From Fibrobacter sp. (GTDB taxonomy: Bacteria; Fibrobacterota; Fibrobacteria; Fibrobacterales; Fibrobacteraceae): 56,866 nucleotides of DNA. Both the position numbers and the translations under genes were made by a program. The stretch is from the NCBI RefSeq assembly GCF_017551775.1, contig NZ_JAFZKX010000070.1, positions 1 through 56,866 on the forward strand. Direction: 5' to 3'. Of this stretch, positions 1-8,004 are shown one piece after another. How positions within the stretch are numbered: the first letter of the stretch is position 1; each line of letters starts with the position of its first letter. Under the pieces are notes generated by a model, which saw nothing but the letters and a program-made list of their open reading frames with translations, did not search any database and was not told the origin of the DNA.

Positions 1-525
1 ACCACTTGCCAGCTGCACATGCGCAAGTTCAAGGATGGCGACACCATCGTGATCGAACCGTGGCGCGCCGCCGCATTCCCGGTTATCCGTGACTGCGCCG
101 TCGACCGTACCGCTTTCGACCGCATCATCGCCGCTGGCGGCTTTGTTTCCGTCAACACCGGTGCTGCTCCCGAAGCTTCCACGATTCCCGTGCCCAAGGC
201 TGATGCCGACCGCGCCTTCGACGCTGCCGCCTGTATCGGTTGTGGTGCCTGCGTGGCCGCCTGTAAGAACGCTTCTGCAATGCTCTTCGTCTCTGCTAAG
301 GTTTCTCACCTCAGCTTCTTGCCGCAGGGCAAGGTCGAAGCCAAGAAGCGCGTGCTCGCCATGGTCGCCCAGATGGACAAGGAAGGATTCGGCAACTGCA
401 CGAACCTTTACGAATGCCAGGCTGCATGCCCGAAGGGTATCACCGTGGATTACATCGCCAAGATGAACCGCGAATACCTCGGCGCTACTGTTACCTACGC
501 CGAAAAGGTTTACGGAAAGGATTAA
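1..525 (+). CDS. sdhB: Succinate dehydrogenase/fumarate reductase iron-sulfur subunit, C-terminal part
   Basis: The reading frame is open from base 1, so the gene is cut by the window edge and only about 174 C-terminal residues are present. They carry the 4Fe-4S ferredoxin-type pattern [13 protein letters not shown] and a second cysteine group [15 protein letters not shown], which together bind the [4Fe-4S] and [3Fe-4S] clusters of SdhB/FrdB. The 2Fe-2S N-terminal domain lies outside the window. The subunit passes electrons between the flavoprotein and the membrane quinone site. In a succinate-producing fermenter the enzyme would run mainly as fumarate reductase; that direction is inferred from the likely organism, not visible here. 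The other subunits are presumably upstream. The gene is followed by a repeat and a terminator. Confidence 0.93.
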   Translation, partial: TTCQLHMRKFKDGDTIVIEPWRAAAFPVIRDCAVDRTAFDRIIAAGGFVSVNTGAAPEASTIPVPKADADRAFDAAACIGCGACVAACKNASAMLFVSAKVSHLSFLPQGKVEAKKRVLAMVAQMDKEGFGNCTNLYECQAACPKGITVDYIAKMNREYLGATVTYAEKVYGKD

Positions 526-539
526 TTTCCGGCATTGTC

Positions 540-568
540 ATCCTGGAGGGGCGAAGCCCCGATAGGAT
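540..568. repeat. Small palindromic intergenic repeat
   Basis: This is an imperfect hairpin with outer arms ATCCT/AGGAT and inner arms GGGGC/GCCCC around a GAA loop. It sits between the stop of sdhB and its terminator. It starts with TGTCAT, like the palindromic repeats near 33015 and 41695, so it may belong to the same dispersed family. Confidence 0.5.
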
Positions 569-578
569 CCAAGGCATT

Positions 579-613
579 AAAAAAGGACCGCAGCAATGCG
601 GCCTTTTTTTTTT
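579..613 (+). terminator. Rho-independent terminator of sdhB
   Basis: The stem pairs CCGCA with TGCGG and GG with CC around a GCAA loop, with one bulged A. The A-rich left flank pairs with the start of a run of ten T. It lies 54 nt after the sdhB stop codon. Confidence 0.85.
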
Positions 614-639
614 GACAAATTATAAACTATCTTTATAAA
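612..639 (+). promoter_or_regulatory. Candidate sigma-70 promoter for the 671 lipoprotein gene
   Basis: TTGACA at 612-617 is followed, after 16 nt, by TATAAA at 634-639. The predicted start, near 646, lies 25 nt before the ATG and leaves room for the AAGGAG ribosome binding site at 659-664. The -35 box overlaps the T-run of the sdhB terminator. Confidence 0.6.
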
Positions 640-670
640 CATCTCAAAGAATATTATGAAGGAGATAAAA

Positions 671-1639
671 ATGAGGTATTTTATTTGTTTGCTTGTTTCT
701 GCTGCCGTTTTTTATGCGTGTTCTAGCGATGACGGCTCTAGCGTCAACGAAAACGAGGGATATTCCGAAAACAGCGGATTTCAATATGTGAATGTCGATA
801 AAGACAATCATGTGATTATGATCAGAACGGAAGCCACGACCAAAGCGTATTGTGTTTTGAACAAAGGCGCCTTTACGTGGAGTGAACTTTCCTATCCGTC
901 ATACGACGAAATGGATCCGTCCATCTATGAAACCCGCGGCGACACCCTTGTCGTCTATTTCAACGGCAATACTGACGATCCGCACTATTACATTGGCGGT
1001 TCTACCGAAAAAATTTACGGCAAGTGGAAGAAACTTGAATGTGGCGAATACAATGGCAAGCTGCTTTGCCTCGACGATGATATTCGCGAATTCGATGAAC
1101 AGTATAGTGAAACGATTCTGACTATTTCGGAAAATAAGTTCCAAGAAGAAGTCGTATATAAACCGGCTTATTTCAAAAATGACGATTACATGAATTCGAT
1201 GTTTGTGCATTACCTTTATGGTTCCATTCAGAACGGCGAGATTGTGGGAGGGACTGTTTCGCTCAAAGACCTGTTAGAACCTGCACAAGAGTCTTATATA
1301 AAGAATGATGAAGAAATGCTTGACATTGAGGTTTTGGAATCGTCTAAAACTGAAAAGAAATTCAAGATGAAAGACAAGGAATTTGTGTTCAAGGTGACGA
1401 AAGCCGAACGAGATTCGTTGGACTACACGCTTGCTGTCAGCCTGACCTCTGGAGACAAGGGTTGTTCTTACGAAGAACGGCAGGTGAATGTCACGAAGGA
1501 TAATTGCAAGGACCTGACCACGGACGGCTTGCGCAACTATGACGAAGAACGCGATTTCCAGGATTCGCTGTACATCCGGGGAACAGTCGTGTTTGCAAAG
1601 GGCGCCCGCGAATTTGGCGAGTGCCTTGCTGGACTGTAG
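671..1639 (+). CDS. Lipoprotein of unknown function
   Basis: I do not recognise a family. The 322-residue product starts with a lipoprotein signal peptide ending in the lipobox VFYAC, so Cys17 should be lipidated. A short Ser/Asp/Glu-rich tether follows, as is common in Fibrobacter surface lipoproteins. An in-frame ATG exists at 656, but the AAGGAG ribosome binding site lies inside those first codons, 6 nt before the ATG at 671. The start at 671 also gives a clean signal peptide. The rest is a soluble, mixed alpha/beta-looking domain with two cysteine pairs near the C-terminus. It stands alone between a terminator and a convergent gene, so context gives no functional hint. Confidence 0.8.
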   Translation: MRYFICLLVSAAVFYACSSDDGSSVNENEGYSENSGFQYVNVDKDNHVIMIRTEATTKAYCVLNKGAFTWSELSYPSYDEMDPSIYETRGDTLVVYFNGNTDDPHYYIGGSTEKIYGKWKKLECGEYNGKLLCLDDDIREFDEQYSETILTISENKFQEEVVYKPAYFKNDDYMNSMFVHYLYGSIQNGEIVGGTVSLKDLLEPAQESYIKNDEEMLDIEVLESSKTEKKFKMKDKEFVFKVTKAERDSLDYTLAVSLTSGDKGCSYEERQVNVTKDNCKDLTTDGLRNYDEERDFQDSLYIRGTVVFAKGAREFGECLAGL

Positions 1640-1651
1640 CTCCATGCCCGC

Positions 1652-3622
1652 CTAGAATTGTACTCGTGCCATAGCGCTGAAATTGCGCCCCTTTTCGGGC
1701 ATTACGGATTTCAGGCGCGAAAGGTGGTTGCGTACATCGGCGTCGAAAATGTTGTCGGCGCGGAATACGAGGCTGTATTTCGCAAGTGCGAGCTCCCAGC
1801 GGATTTCTAGCACGGCTCCCGTGGTGAAATAACCGGGAGTCGGCTCTTCGTAAAGGTCTACGAAGTTCTGCGCGAGCGCGAAGTCACAGTAGGCGGAGGC
1901 TTGCAGGTGTTCCCAGATGTAGCCCAACTCACCGTGGAACTTGAACGGGGGAATCTGCGGCATGTCGCCCCAGTCCCCGTCGCGGAAAATACCGCGCACG
2001 TAGCTCGCCGCCGCGGAGGCACGGAGGCCCAGCTCTGCGACTGTCTGTACCGAGGCGCTCGCGCCAAAGAGCAGGGCCTCGTCGCCCCGCACTTGGTATA
2101 TGGGCAGGAGTTGTGACCAGTTTGTGTCCCCGGATGCTCGCGGGGCGAGGTGGTTCAAGAACCACGTGCCGTGCGCGGCCGCTCGCCACGAAAGCAGTTC
2201 CCCGTAGGAGCGGTATTCTATTTCCGCGCCATACCCGCTTTCTGCGTCGAGCTTGTGATTTCCGCGTTCGTAGGTGTAGGCCGCCAGATGCGGTCCCTGG
2301 TTGTAAAGTTCCTCGATGGTGGGGGCCCGCGTCGTCCTGAATACGTCAAGCGTCAAGAATTTGCCGACGCCGACCCTCTGCGAAAATTCCGCTTCGAGCG
2401 CCCACAATGCGAAATTGCGGTCTTCTATCGCGTCCTTGTCGGCGACGACGCTTTCGCGCGGGCGGAAAAACGCTCCTCCGAACCTTCCTGAGAAAGTCAT
2501 CTCGAGGCCGCGCCACCCACCCGCGCTTGCAATCGCGAAAAGCGAGGCCCCGTACGAGCGGGTCGGTGGCGTGAATACGTAGCCGCCCATCTCGACCGAA
2601 CGGGAGTCGAATTCCGCCCCGATGCGCACGCCGAAAAGGGGGCCAAGATTCGCCATGATCTTTTCCAGACGGAGATCCTCTTGATTCACGGCGAACTCGG
2701 CCCCCACGGTTTCCCCCTCGAATTCCTTGTGATGGTAGCGGTTGATACGTAAAGTCACGTCCAAGGTATCGTGCATTGCGCCCGATGGCAGGTAGAGCCC
2801 GCGCAGGGTCAGGTCGTGTTTCCATAAACTGATGTCCACCCCGTTCGGGTGGCCTCCGATAAAACCTCCGGGAATGCCATAGTCGCTGTCGAACCAGCGG
2901 TAAGATGCTCCCAGCCGGAATTGTCCGATTCCGTAAGCGGCTCCCACGGCGCCGCTGCCGTTTTCGATTTGCGTGTTTTTGAGCTTGCCGTCCGGCGTCT
3001 GCATGTCGCACATGCGTCGCCCCGAAAGTTCCCCCTTGACCGAGAGCCCCATCGCATAGGCGTTTGCGCCTACGGCAGTCGCGTATCCCGGTTGTCCGCT
3101 TTCTGCATACCACGTCACGTAACCGTGAAAAAGCGAATCGCTGAAGGGGATGTCCTTGCGTTCCACCTGCACCACGCCACCCGCGGCAGAATAGGAATGC
3201 AACAAAATGTGCGGCCCGCGCAGTACGCGGAGTTTCTGTGCCGTCAAGACTTCCGATGCCACGGCATGGTCGGGCGATGTGGCGCTCATGTCGCCGCTGA
3301 TGGAGCCGTCTTCCGTCACTTCCACGTGGCTCCCCGAAAGTCCCTTGATTACGGGCCGCGCCGCCGCGGGCCCCATGGAACGTATCGCCACGTCGGGCTC
3401 GTTCCGGATAGTCTCTGCTATTGTCGTCGAAATTTCGCGTTCCAGTTTTCCGTCTTTCAAATCGTCGTCTTCGCGCAAGCCTTCCATCAGTGTCTGCGTC
3501 TGGATTTCGGCTTCGACCGTAGAACTTCCCAAATCCTGTATGAATTCCTGTGCAAAAGCAAAAGGAAGGAAGCCTCCCGAAAGGAGGCTCCCTATGGCTA
3601 CCTTCAAAAGGCTAGTCTTCAT
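1652..3622 (-). CDS. TonB-dependent outer-membrane receptor, ZnuD-like (probable zinc receptor)
   Basis: The 656-residue protein has a signal peptide (about residues 1-24, cut after AFA), a plug domain (about 55-165) and a 22-strand-type barrel ending in a terminal Phe. In the plug, the stretch SPDHAVASEVLTAQKLRVL followed by RGP matches the pattern of ZnuD-type receptors, in which DHA and VLRGP are conserved. ZnuD receptors bring zinc across the outer membrane using TonB energy. The start codon overlaps the stop of the upstream His-rich lipoprotein gene by 11 bp, so the two are probably co-translated. The gene sits at the end of a locus that also encodes ZnuABC-like proteins and a Zur-like repressor, which supports zinc as substrate. 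The specificity is inferred. Family membership as a TonB-dependent receptor is firm. Confidence 0.85.
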   Translation of the reverse strand: MKTSLLKVAIGSLLSGGFLPFAFAQEFIQDLGSSTVEAEIQTQTLMEGLREDDDLKDGKLEREISTTIAETIRNEPDVAIRSMGPAAARPVIKGLSGSHVEVTEDGSISGDMSATSPDHAVASEVLTAQKLRVLRGPHILLHSYSAAGGVVQVERKDIPFSDSLFHGYVTWYAESGQPGYATAVGANAYAMGLSVKGELSGRRMCDMQTPDGKLKNTQIENGSGAVGAAYGIGQFRLGASYRWFDSDYGIPGGFIGGHPNGVDISLWKHDLTLRGLYLPSGAMHDTLDVTLRINRYHHKEFEGETVGAEFAVNQEDLRLEKIMANLGPLFGVRIGAEFDSRSVEMGGYVFTPPTRSYGASLFAIASAGGWRGLEMTFSGRFGGAFFRPRESVVADKDAIEDRNFALWALEAEFSQRVGVGKFLTLDVFRTTRAPTIEELYNQGPHLAAYTYERGNHKLDAESGYGAEIEYRSYGELLSWRAAAHGTWFLNHLAPRASGDTNWSQLLPIYQVRGDEALLFGASASVQTVAELGLRASAAASYVRGIFRDGDWGDMPQIPPFKFHGELGYIWEHLQASAYCDFALAQNFVDLYEEPTPGYFTTGAVLEIRWELALAKYSLVFRADNIFDADVRNHLSRLKSVMPEKGRNFSAMARVQF

Positions 3623-4127
3623 CTTCGTCTTCCTGGAAGGGGCATTCTTCCGCCTTCAGGGCCTTGTCTACGACGACGCGAATTTCAGGCGTGCGTGCGT
3701 CGGCATGGTCGTGGTGGTTCACCTTCAAGATAAGCGTCGTTTCGCCTTCCTTGAGTCCCTTGAGGTGGAATCCCCAGCCGCCTTCCCAGTGGATGTCGAG
3801 AATCTTCTTGTCGCCGACATCCCAGCCGAGGGAATGTTCGTCATCCTTCGGGCCGGCCACTTCTTTCTTGTTCTCGTCCAGGAATTTCACGTGGATGTGT
3901 TCGCTCATGCAGTTCGCGTTCACGTGGAGCGCTTTGAGGCTCGTATCGGCCTTGCCGCGGTACACGCTGTAGGCGAGATCCCATTCGGACCAGTAGAGGT
4001 TCCAGCCTTCGACTTCGAAATGTTCGTGCTGTTCGGTAGAGACGCTGTTCTTGTCACCGCATGCGGAGAAGAACGCGCAAAGGACAATGCCGAGGAGGGC
4101 AAGGGAGATTGTCTTGATCATTTTCAT
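3612..4127 (-). CDS. Histidine-rich lipoprotein of the zinc locus
   Basis: The 171-residue product has a lipobox FSAC with Cys23 as the modified residue. The mature part begins with an HEHFEVEGW segment and later has HIHVKF, DDEHSLGWD, IHWEGGWGFHL and NHHDHAD, an unusual density of His and Trp, and it ends in an acidic tail. This suggests a periplasmic or surface metal-binding protein. I do not know a named family. The start is placed at 4127 rather than at the longer frame at 4190 because only this start gives a signal peptide and has an AAGAG element in front. It overlaps the ZnuD-like receptor gene by 11 bp, and a role as zinc-binding partner of that receptor is likely but unproven. Confidence 0.75.
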   Translation of the reverse strand: MKMIKTISLALLGIVLCAFFSACGDKNSVSTEQHEHFEVEGWNLYWSEWDLAYSVYRGKADTSLKALHVNANCMSEHIHVKFLDENKKEVAGPKDDEHSLGWDVGDKKILDIHWEGGWGFHLKGLKEGETTLILKVNHHDHADARTPEIRVVVDKALKAEECPFQEDEDED

Positions 4128-4180
4128 TTTAATACTCTTTTGGTTTGCCGTCGTATGGCGGCAGTTTACAGGCAACAAGC

Positions 4181-4204
4181 CTATCCGCAAATGTCGTGGC
4201 GGAT
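4181..4204. promoter_or_regulatory. Inverted repeat upstream of the His-rich lipoprotein (possible operator)
   Basis: Perfect 7-nt arms TATCCGC and GCGGATA are separated by 10 nt. The element lies 54 nt upstream of the lipoprotein start, in the 148-nt gap that separates the receptor pair from the rest of the zinc locus. It could be an operator for a second promoter. It resembles the palindrome at 8462-8486 in length (24 against 25 nt) but only weakly in sequence. Confidence 0.35.
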
Positions 4205-4211
4205 AACGCGG

Positions 4212-4240
4212 TTAAAACGCCTTGCGGTTTTTCGCGAGGC
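4212..4240 (-). terminator. Weak hairpin terminator after the 4276-4542 gene
   Basis: On the minus strand, GCCTCGCG pairs with CGCAAGGC apart from one G-T or A-C position, around a 6-nt A-rich loop, and GTTTTAAC follows. It lies about 35 nt beyond the stop at 4276 and may partly separate the znu genes from the receptor pair. Confidence 0.4.
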
Positions 4241-4275
4241 AAAAAGCAGGATGTTGCGATTGAAGTTTTTGCAGG

Positions 4276-4542
4276 CTAGGCGAAAAATGCCGGAGGCCCG
4301 CGCGGCCTGTAAAGATTAAAATGGGAATCCGCCCTGCGGGTGCCGCATGCGCCCGTGAGGACGAAGAGCACCGCCCAAAATACGGTAACTTGCGGCGTGA
4401 AGTCGTTGAATTCAAGACCGTCCTGCACCAGCGCGCAGACCGGGCATTCGTCATGCTCGTCAAAATCGTCGTGATGGTGCTGCGCGATGGCCAGGAGGCC
4501 CGCGACCATGAGCGATACGATTATGGTCTTGAAAAGTTTCAC
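4276..4542 (-). CDS. Small His/Cys-rich exported protein of the zinc locus
   Basis: This 88-residue protein has a hydrophobic N-terminal segment (about 1-21, ending AIAQ), then the cluster HHHDDFDEHDECPVC and a second hydrophobic stretch around residues 52-66. It looks like a membrane or periplasmic metal-binding peptide with a CxxC motif. I do not recognise a named family. It has the same length and the same plan as the other mini-protein at 7738-8004. It sits 7 nt behind the OB-fold-like gene on the same strand, so it should be in the znu operon. A role in handling zinc is inferred from composition and neighbours only. Confidence 0.65.
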   Translation of the reverse strand: MKLFKTIIVSLMVAGLLAIAQHHHDDFDEHDECPVCALVQDGLEFNDFTPQVTVFWAVLFVLTGACGTRRADSHFNLYRPRGPPAFFA

Positions 4543-4549
4543 TGCGGAA

Positions 4550-5005
4550 TTACTCGTTTGTCATTTTGGCTTTGCGGATGATGGGGTAGGAGATGTCCTC
4601 TTCCCCCTCTTCCACGACATAGTCGAAGTCGCCGGTAATGGTGATTTCGGTGCCTTCGTCGGGGAATTCGTCTGGGTACTTATGGGGTTTCTCGAGCTCG
4701 AACGCGAGCCCCTGCGAACAGCAGGCGAGCGCATCCGCGATAACGCAACCGAAGAACCGCGTTTTGGTGGCGTCGTCGTAGTAACTCGAAAAGACGCCTT
4801 TCATCTTGATGCGCTTCCCGACGTATTTGCCGGGATGCATTACCATTTGGTAAACCTGCGCATAGACCATGGTGCCGCTCATGCGGGTGAGGTCGATATC
4901 TACGGGCCTCGCGAAAGTCTGCGCTGCAAGTGCGAAAATAGCCAGGAATGCGATTGCCTTGGCTTGGATATGTTTGTACAATCTAGTTACCGCCGTTTCG
5001 TGCAA
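4550..5005 (-). CDS. Exported OB-fold-like protein associated with the zinc transporter
   Basis: The 151-residue product has a signal peptide (about residues 1-32, ending QTFA). The mature part reads as a compact beta domain: TMVYAQVYQMVMHPGKYVGK, then IKMKGVFSSY, a cysteine-containing FFGCVIADALACCSQG, and GTEITITGDFDYV. That pattern is what one expects of an OB fold. Proteins of this kind occur, to my recollection, next to zinc ABC transporters in gut Firmicutes, but I cannot name a characterised member. The gene overlaps the 3' end of the permease gene by 23 bp, so translation is probably coupled. The three conserved-looking Cys could bind metal. Function is unknown. Confidence 0.7.
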   Translation of the reverse strand: MHETAVTRLYKHIQAKAIAFLAIFALAAQTFARPVDIDLTRMSGTMVYAQVYQMVMHPGKYVGKRIKMKGVFSSYYDDATKTRFFGCVIADALACCSQGLAFELEKPHKYPDEFPDEGTEITITGDFDYVVEEGEEDISYPIIRKAKMTNE

Positions 5006-5834
5006 TGCCTATCAAATAGAACAGGCCGAATGCTACGATATCCGCCGCCACGATGGTGGAACCCACGGGGGTCCCTGCGAGAATGGCAATCACGATGCCG
5101 ATGAGCGAGCAGATTACCGAGATGGTCGCTGCCGCGATTGTCACCGAGAAGAAACTCTTGAATGTACGCATGGCCGAAAGCGCCGGGAAAACCACGAGGG
5201 CCGACACCAGGAGGGCGCCCACAAGGTTCATGGCGAGCACGATGATGACGGCAACGATGACCGCGATTAACAGGTTGAAAATCGTGGTGTTGACGCCCGT
5301 GGCGCGTGCGAAATTCTCGTCGAAGGTGATGGTGAATATCTTGTTGTAGAACAGTATAAAGCAGAAGATGACTATGCAAGAAAGTACGATGCACAGGTAG
5401 ACTTCTTCCGCCTTCAAAGTGAGAATCGATGTGGAACCGAAAAGCGTGGTGCAAACGTCGCCCGAGATGTTCGCCGACGTCGAGAAAATGTTCATCAGCA
5501 GATAACCGATGGCGAGCGCCCCGACCGACACCATGGCGACTGCGGCGTCACCCTTGATGCGTGCGTTTTTCCCGGTGCAGAGCAGCAGTACGGCGACGGC
5601 TATGGTCACGGGCAGAATCAGCAGCATGTTGTTCGAAAGCTTCAACACCGATGCGATGGCGAGCGCGCCGAAGGCCACGTGCGAAAGGCCGTCACCGATA
5701 TAGGAGTAGCGCTTGAGTACGAGCGTCACGCCCAGGAGCGACGAACAGAGTGAAACGAGCACGCCCACGATAATCGCATAGCGCACGAAGGGAAAGTCCA
5801 TATAGAACGAGAGCTTTTCGATAAGTTCCGGCAT
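4983..5834 (-). CDS. znuB: Zinc/manganese ABC transporter permease (ZnuB type)
   Basis: This 283-residue integral membrane protein belongs to the ABC-3 family, with about eight or nine hydrophobic helices. The N-terminal part carries GVTLVLKRYSYIGDGLSHVA, matching the conserved cytoplasmic loop of ZnuB/MntB permeases with the typical G-D-x-L-S-H-x-A motif. The C-terminal half has the GALLVSALVVFPALSA segment common in the family. It forms the inner-membrane channel and pairs with the ATPase encoded one nucleotide upstream. The His-rich binding protein upstream and the Zur-type repressor point to zinc rather than manganese, by inference. Confidence 0.92.
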   Translation of the reverse strand: MPELIEKLSFYMDFPFVRYAIIVGVLVSLCSSLLGVTLVLKRYSYIGDGLSHVAFGALAIASVLKLSNNMLLILPVTIAVAVLLLCTGKNARIKGDAAVAMVSVGALAIGYLLMNIFSTSANISGDVCTTLFGSTSILTLKAEEVYLCIVLSCIVIFCFILFYNKIFTITFDENFARATGVNTTIFNLLIAVIVAVIIVLAMNLVGALLVSALVVFPALSAMRTFKSFFSVTIAAATISVICSLIGIVIAILAGTPVGSTIVAADIVAFGLFYLIGIARNGGN

Positions 5835-5835
5835 G

Positions 5836-6492
5836 TTATTTCCCCTTCACGGAAATCTGGTCGAAGTTCATGACGCGAGTGGCGTCGCCCAGGGCGGAAT
5901 CCACGTCGTGGGTCACCATCACGATGGTCATTCCCTTCTTGTGCAGGTCCTTGATGACGCGGTACATCGTTTCCGAAGATTCGGGATCGAGGCCGGTGAC
6001 GGGTTCATCGAGGAGGAGCAGACGCTCTGCGGCACAGAGGGCCCGGGCCAAAAGCACGCGCTGCTTTTGCCCCCCCGAAAGTTCGCGGAAGCACGACTTG
6101 CGCAAACTTTCGGTGCGGGTCAGCGCCATGCATTCCATGGCGCGGTCCCGCTGGGCCCGTCCATAAAACGGGAGCAGGCGGTGCTTGCCTTGGAATGCCG
6201 ACAGCACGATCTCTTCGACAGATGCCGGAAAATCCTTCTGAACTACCGTCATCTGTGGCAGGTAACCGATTTCACTGCGCTTCAGGCCATCGCAGAACTC
6301 GATGCTGCCCGATTTGGGCGAAAGCAGGCCGGCGATTCCGCGGAGGAACGTCGTCTTGCCGGATCCGTTGCGGCCGATGATGCAGAGGTAATCCTCCACG
6401 TTCACTTCGTAGTCCATATCGCGGATTAGGTCCTTGCTTCCGTAGCCGAGGGTCAGCTGGCGGCATTTGATCAGAGGGATTAGTTCGTTCAT
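5836..6492 (-). CDS. znuC: Zinc ABC transporter ATP-binding protein (ZnuC type)
   Basis: The 218-residue ATPase has Walker A GRNGSGKT, a Q-loop around YLPQ, the signature LSGGQKQR, Walker B LLLLDEPVTGLD and the H-loop VTHD, so all catalytic elements are intact. It powers the ZnuB-type permease encoded immediately downstream (one nucleotide gap). The length is normal for this subfamily. The stop codon of this gene and the start of znuB nearly touch, a sign of coupled translation in one mRNA. Confidence 0.92.
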   Translation of the reverse strand: MNELIPLIKCRQLTLGYGSKDLIRDMDYEVNVEDYLCIIGRNGSGKTTFLRGIAGLLSPKSGSIEFCDGLKRSEIGYLPQMTVVQKDFPASVEEIVLSAFQGKHRLLPFYGRAQRDRAMECMALTRTESLRKSCFRELSGGQKQRVLLARALCAAERLLLLDEPVTGLDPESSETMYRVIKDLHKKGMTIVMVTHDVDSALGDATRVMNFDQISVKGK

Positions 6493-6565
6493 ATTATATA
6501 GAGATTCCCTTCGGGCTGGCTCAGGGAACTTTGCGTAAGGTCGCTGAGCCTGCCGAAGCGATGTT

Positions 6566-7654
6566 TTATTTTAATGCCTTTTTCAGAATTTCAAGATTTG
6601 ACCGCATAATGGACAGGTAACTGACGCCGGCTTTTATCTGGTCGTCCGTCACCGACTGCATCGAATTGAGCGTCAGGATTTCGGCTCCTTTGGAGTTCTT
6701 GCTCGCTTCGAGGACGGTGCGGGCGATTTTCGTGTCGCTTCCTTCAATGGTGAGAATGGCGGGCAGTTGTAGAGAATCCATCTTCCCCGCAAGGAACGCA
6801 ACCGTCTCAAAGCTCGCCTCGCTCTCGGCGGAACACCCAACAAACGCGGCATAATACTTAATACCGTAATCATCCACCAGATAGCGAAACGGGAAACGGT
6901 CGCCGAACAGGATAGTTTGGTGGGTCGCCTCGCCAACGGCATCGGCATATTCGTCGTCAATTTCGTTCAGCTTGACGGTATAGTCGGTTGCGTTCGTTCT
7001 GTATGTTTCGGCATTTGCGGTGTCGATTTTGACCAGGGCTTTGACGATGTCCACGCCAACCAGGTATTTGGCCGCTACCAGCGAAAGCCAGATGTGCTCG
7101 TCGTTTTCCATCTCTTCCTCTTCATCGTGATGATGGTGTCCTTCGGCGTGCTCATGGTGCTCGTCTTCGTGCTTTTCGGCATGTTCATGATGTTCGTGTT
7201 CATGCTCTTCGGCCTCTTCGCCATGTTCGTGGTGGTGCTCCTCAGCCTGCATGCCTTCCACGATTTCTTCTTTCTTGACGTGGTCGCCGAGAGCCTTCAT
7301 CAGGTTCAACGCAATACGCCCATCTTTCGGGGTTGCCGCAAGCGCTTTCTCGATCCATTCGTCGGATTCTCCGCCCACGTAAACAACGAGGTCGGCCTTG
7401 GCGATGGTCGCGATGTCCTGGGCAGACGGCTTGTAGCTGTGCAAATCGGTGCCGTTCTTGATGAGCAGTTTCAGATCCACGTCGTTTATGCGCTCGCCCA
7501 AAATGTTCTTGATCCAGTCGTATTGCGGGTAGATGGTCGCGACGATGGAAATCTTTTTCTGGGAAGAATCCTTCTTTCCGGATTCCGTCCCGCAAGCGGA
7601 CAGCATAAACGCTGCCCCAAAAATCAAAAATGCAAGGAATGCAATTTTTTTCAT
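6566..7654 (-). CDS. znuA: Zinc ABC transporter substrate-binding lipoprotein with His-rich loop (ZnuA type)
   Basis: The 362-residue protein has a lipoprotein signal peptide with lipobox LSAC (Cys21). It belongs to the cluster 9 (A-I) metal-binding proteins. His72 in GTDLHSY and the later His in NDEHIWLS are the expected metal ligands. Between them is an approximately 55-residue loop packed with His, Glu and Asp (for example EEHHHEHGEEAEEHEHEHH), the hallmark of zinc-specific members. The open frame extends upstream to 7930, but that part lacks a signal peptide; the start at 7654 is preceded by a purine-rich GGGAC. The protein should capture zinc in the periplasm and deliver it to ZnuBC. Confidence 0.92.
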   Translation of the reverse strand: MKKIAFLAFLIFGAAFMLSACGTESGKKDSSQKKISIVATIYPQYDWIKNILGERINDVDLKLLIKNGTDLHSYKPSAQDIATIAKADLVVYVGGESDEWIEKALAATPKDGRIALNLMKALGDHVKKEEIVEGMQAEEHHHEHGEEAEEHEHEHHEHAEKHEDEHHEHAEGHHHHDEEEEMENDEHIWLSLVAAKYLVGVDIVKALVKIDTANAETYRTNATDYTVKLNEIDDEYADAVGEATHQTILFGDRFPFRYLVDDYGIKYYAAFVGCSAESEASFETVAFLAGKMDSLQLPAILTIEGSDTKIARTVLEASKNSKGAEILTLNSMQSVTDDQIKAGVSYLSIMRSNLEILKKALK

Positions 7655-7737
7655 GTAAAGTCCCTTGTCCTCATGGACAAATGTTGTTGATGTTGGTTCG
7701 CGGCTTGGAGCCGCTCGTCGTCTTGGGGCGGCGCACA

Positions 7738-8004
7738 TCAATTCAGCAACAGGACTTTTTGCGAAACGAGGGTGGAGGTCCGCGTTTCCGGGAACTTGAC
7801 GCGGGGTAGCCTGAAGAAGACTCCGCTCAGGGCGAGCTCGAAAGGCTCGACGACCAGTTCCATGCAAACCGAAATAAGCTCGAGGCAGCGGTGTATGTGG
7901 TGGCAAACATGGCAGTGTTCGCCATGGCAATGGTGTTCCAGGTGCCGCGACACGTAAAGCGATGCGAGTACCACCAGCAATCTGCCGAACAATGCCTTAA
8001 CCAT
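7738..8004 (-). CDS. Small His/Cys-rich membrane-anchored protein next to zur
   Basis: The 88-residue protein has an N-terminal hydrophobic segment (about 7-19) followed by a very dense metal-binding cluster, HLEHHCHGEHCHVCHHIHRC, with four Cys and eight His in 20 residues. The rest is not recognisable. Its start overlaps the 3' end of the Zur-like gene by 8 bp. It has the same length and architecture as the mini-protein at 4276-4542 and both lie in the zinc locus. Short proteins with similar HxxHxCxGxxCxxC clusters are, as I recall, common in Firmicutes and often misnamed as regulators. A zinc-buffering or transfer role is plausible but untested. Confidence 0.65.
   Translation of the reverse strand: MVKALFGRLLVVLASLYVSRHLEHHCHGEHCHVCHHIHRCLELISVCMELVVEPFELALSGVFFRLPRVKFPETRTSTLVSQKVLLLN

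Noticed and set aside
7655-7930. Upstream extension of the znuA frame
   Set aside because: It has no signal peptide and overlaps the mini-protein gene. The lipoprotein signal begins at 7654.
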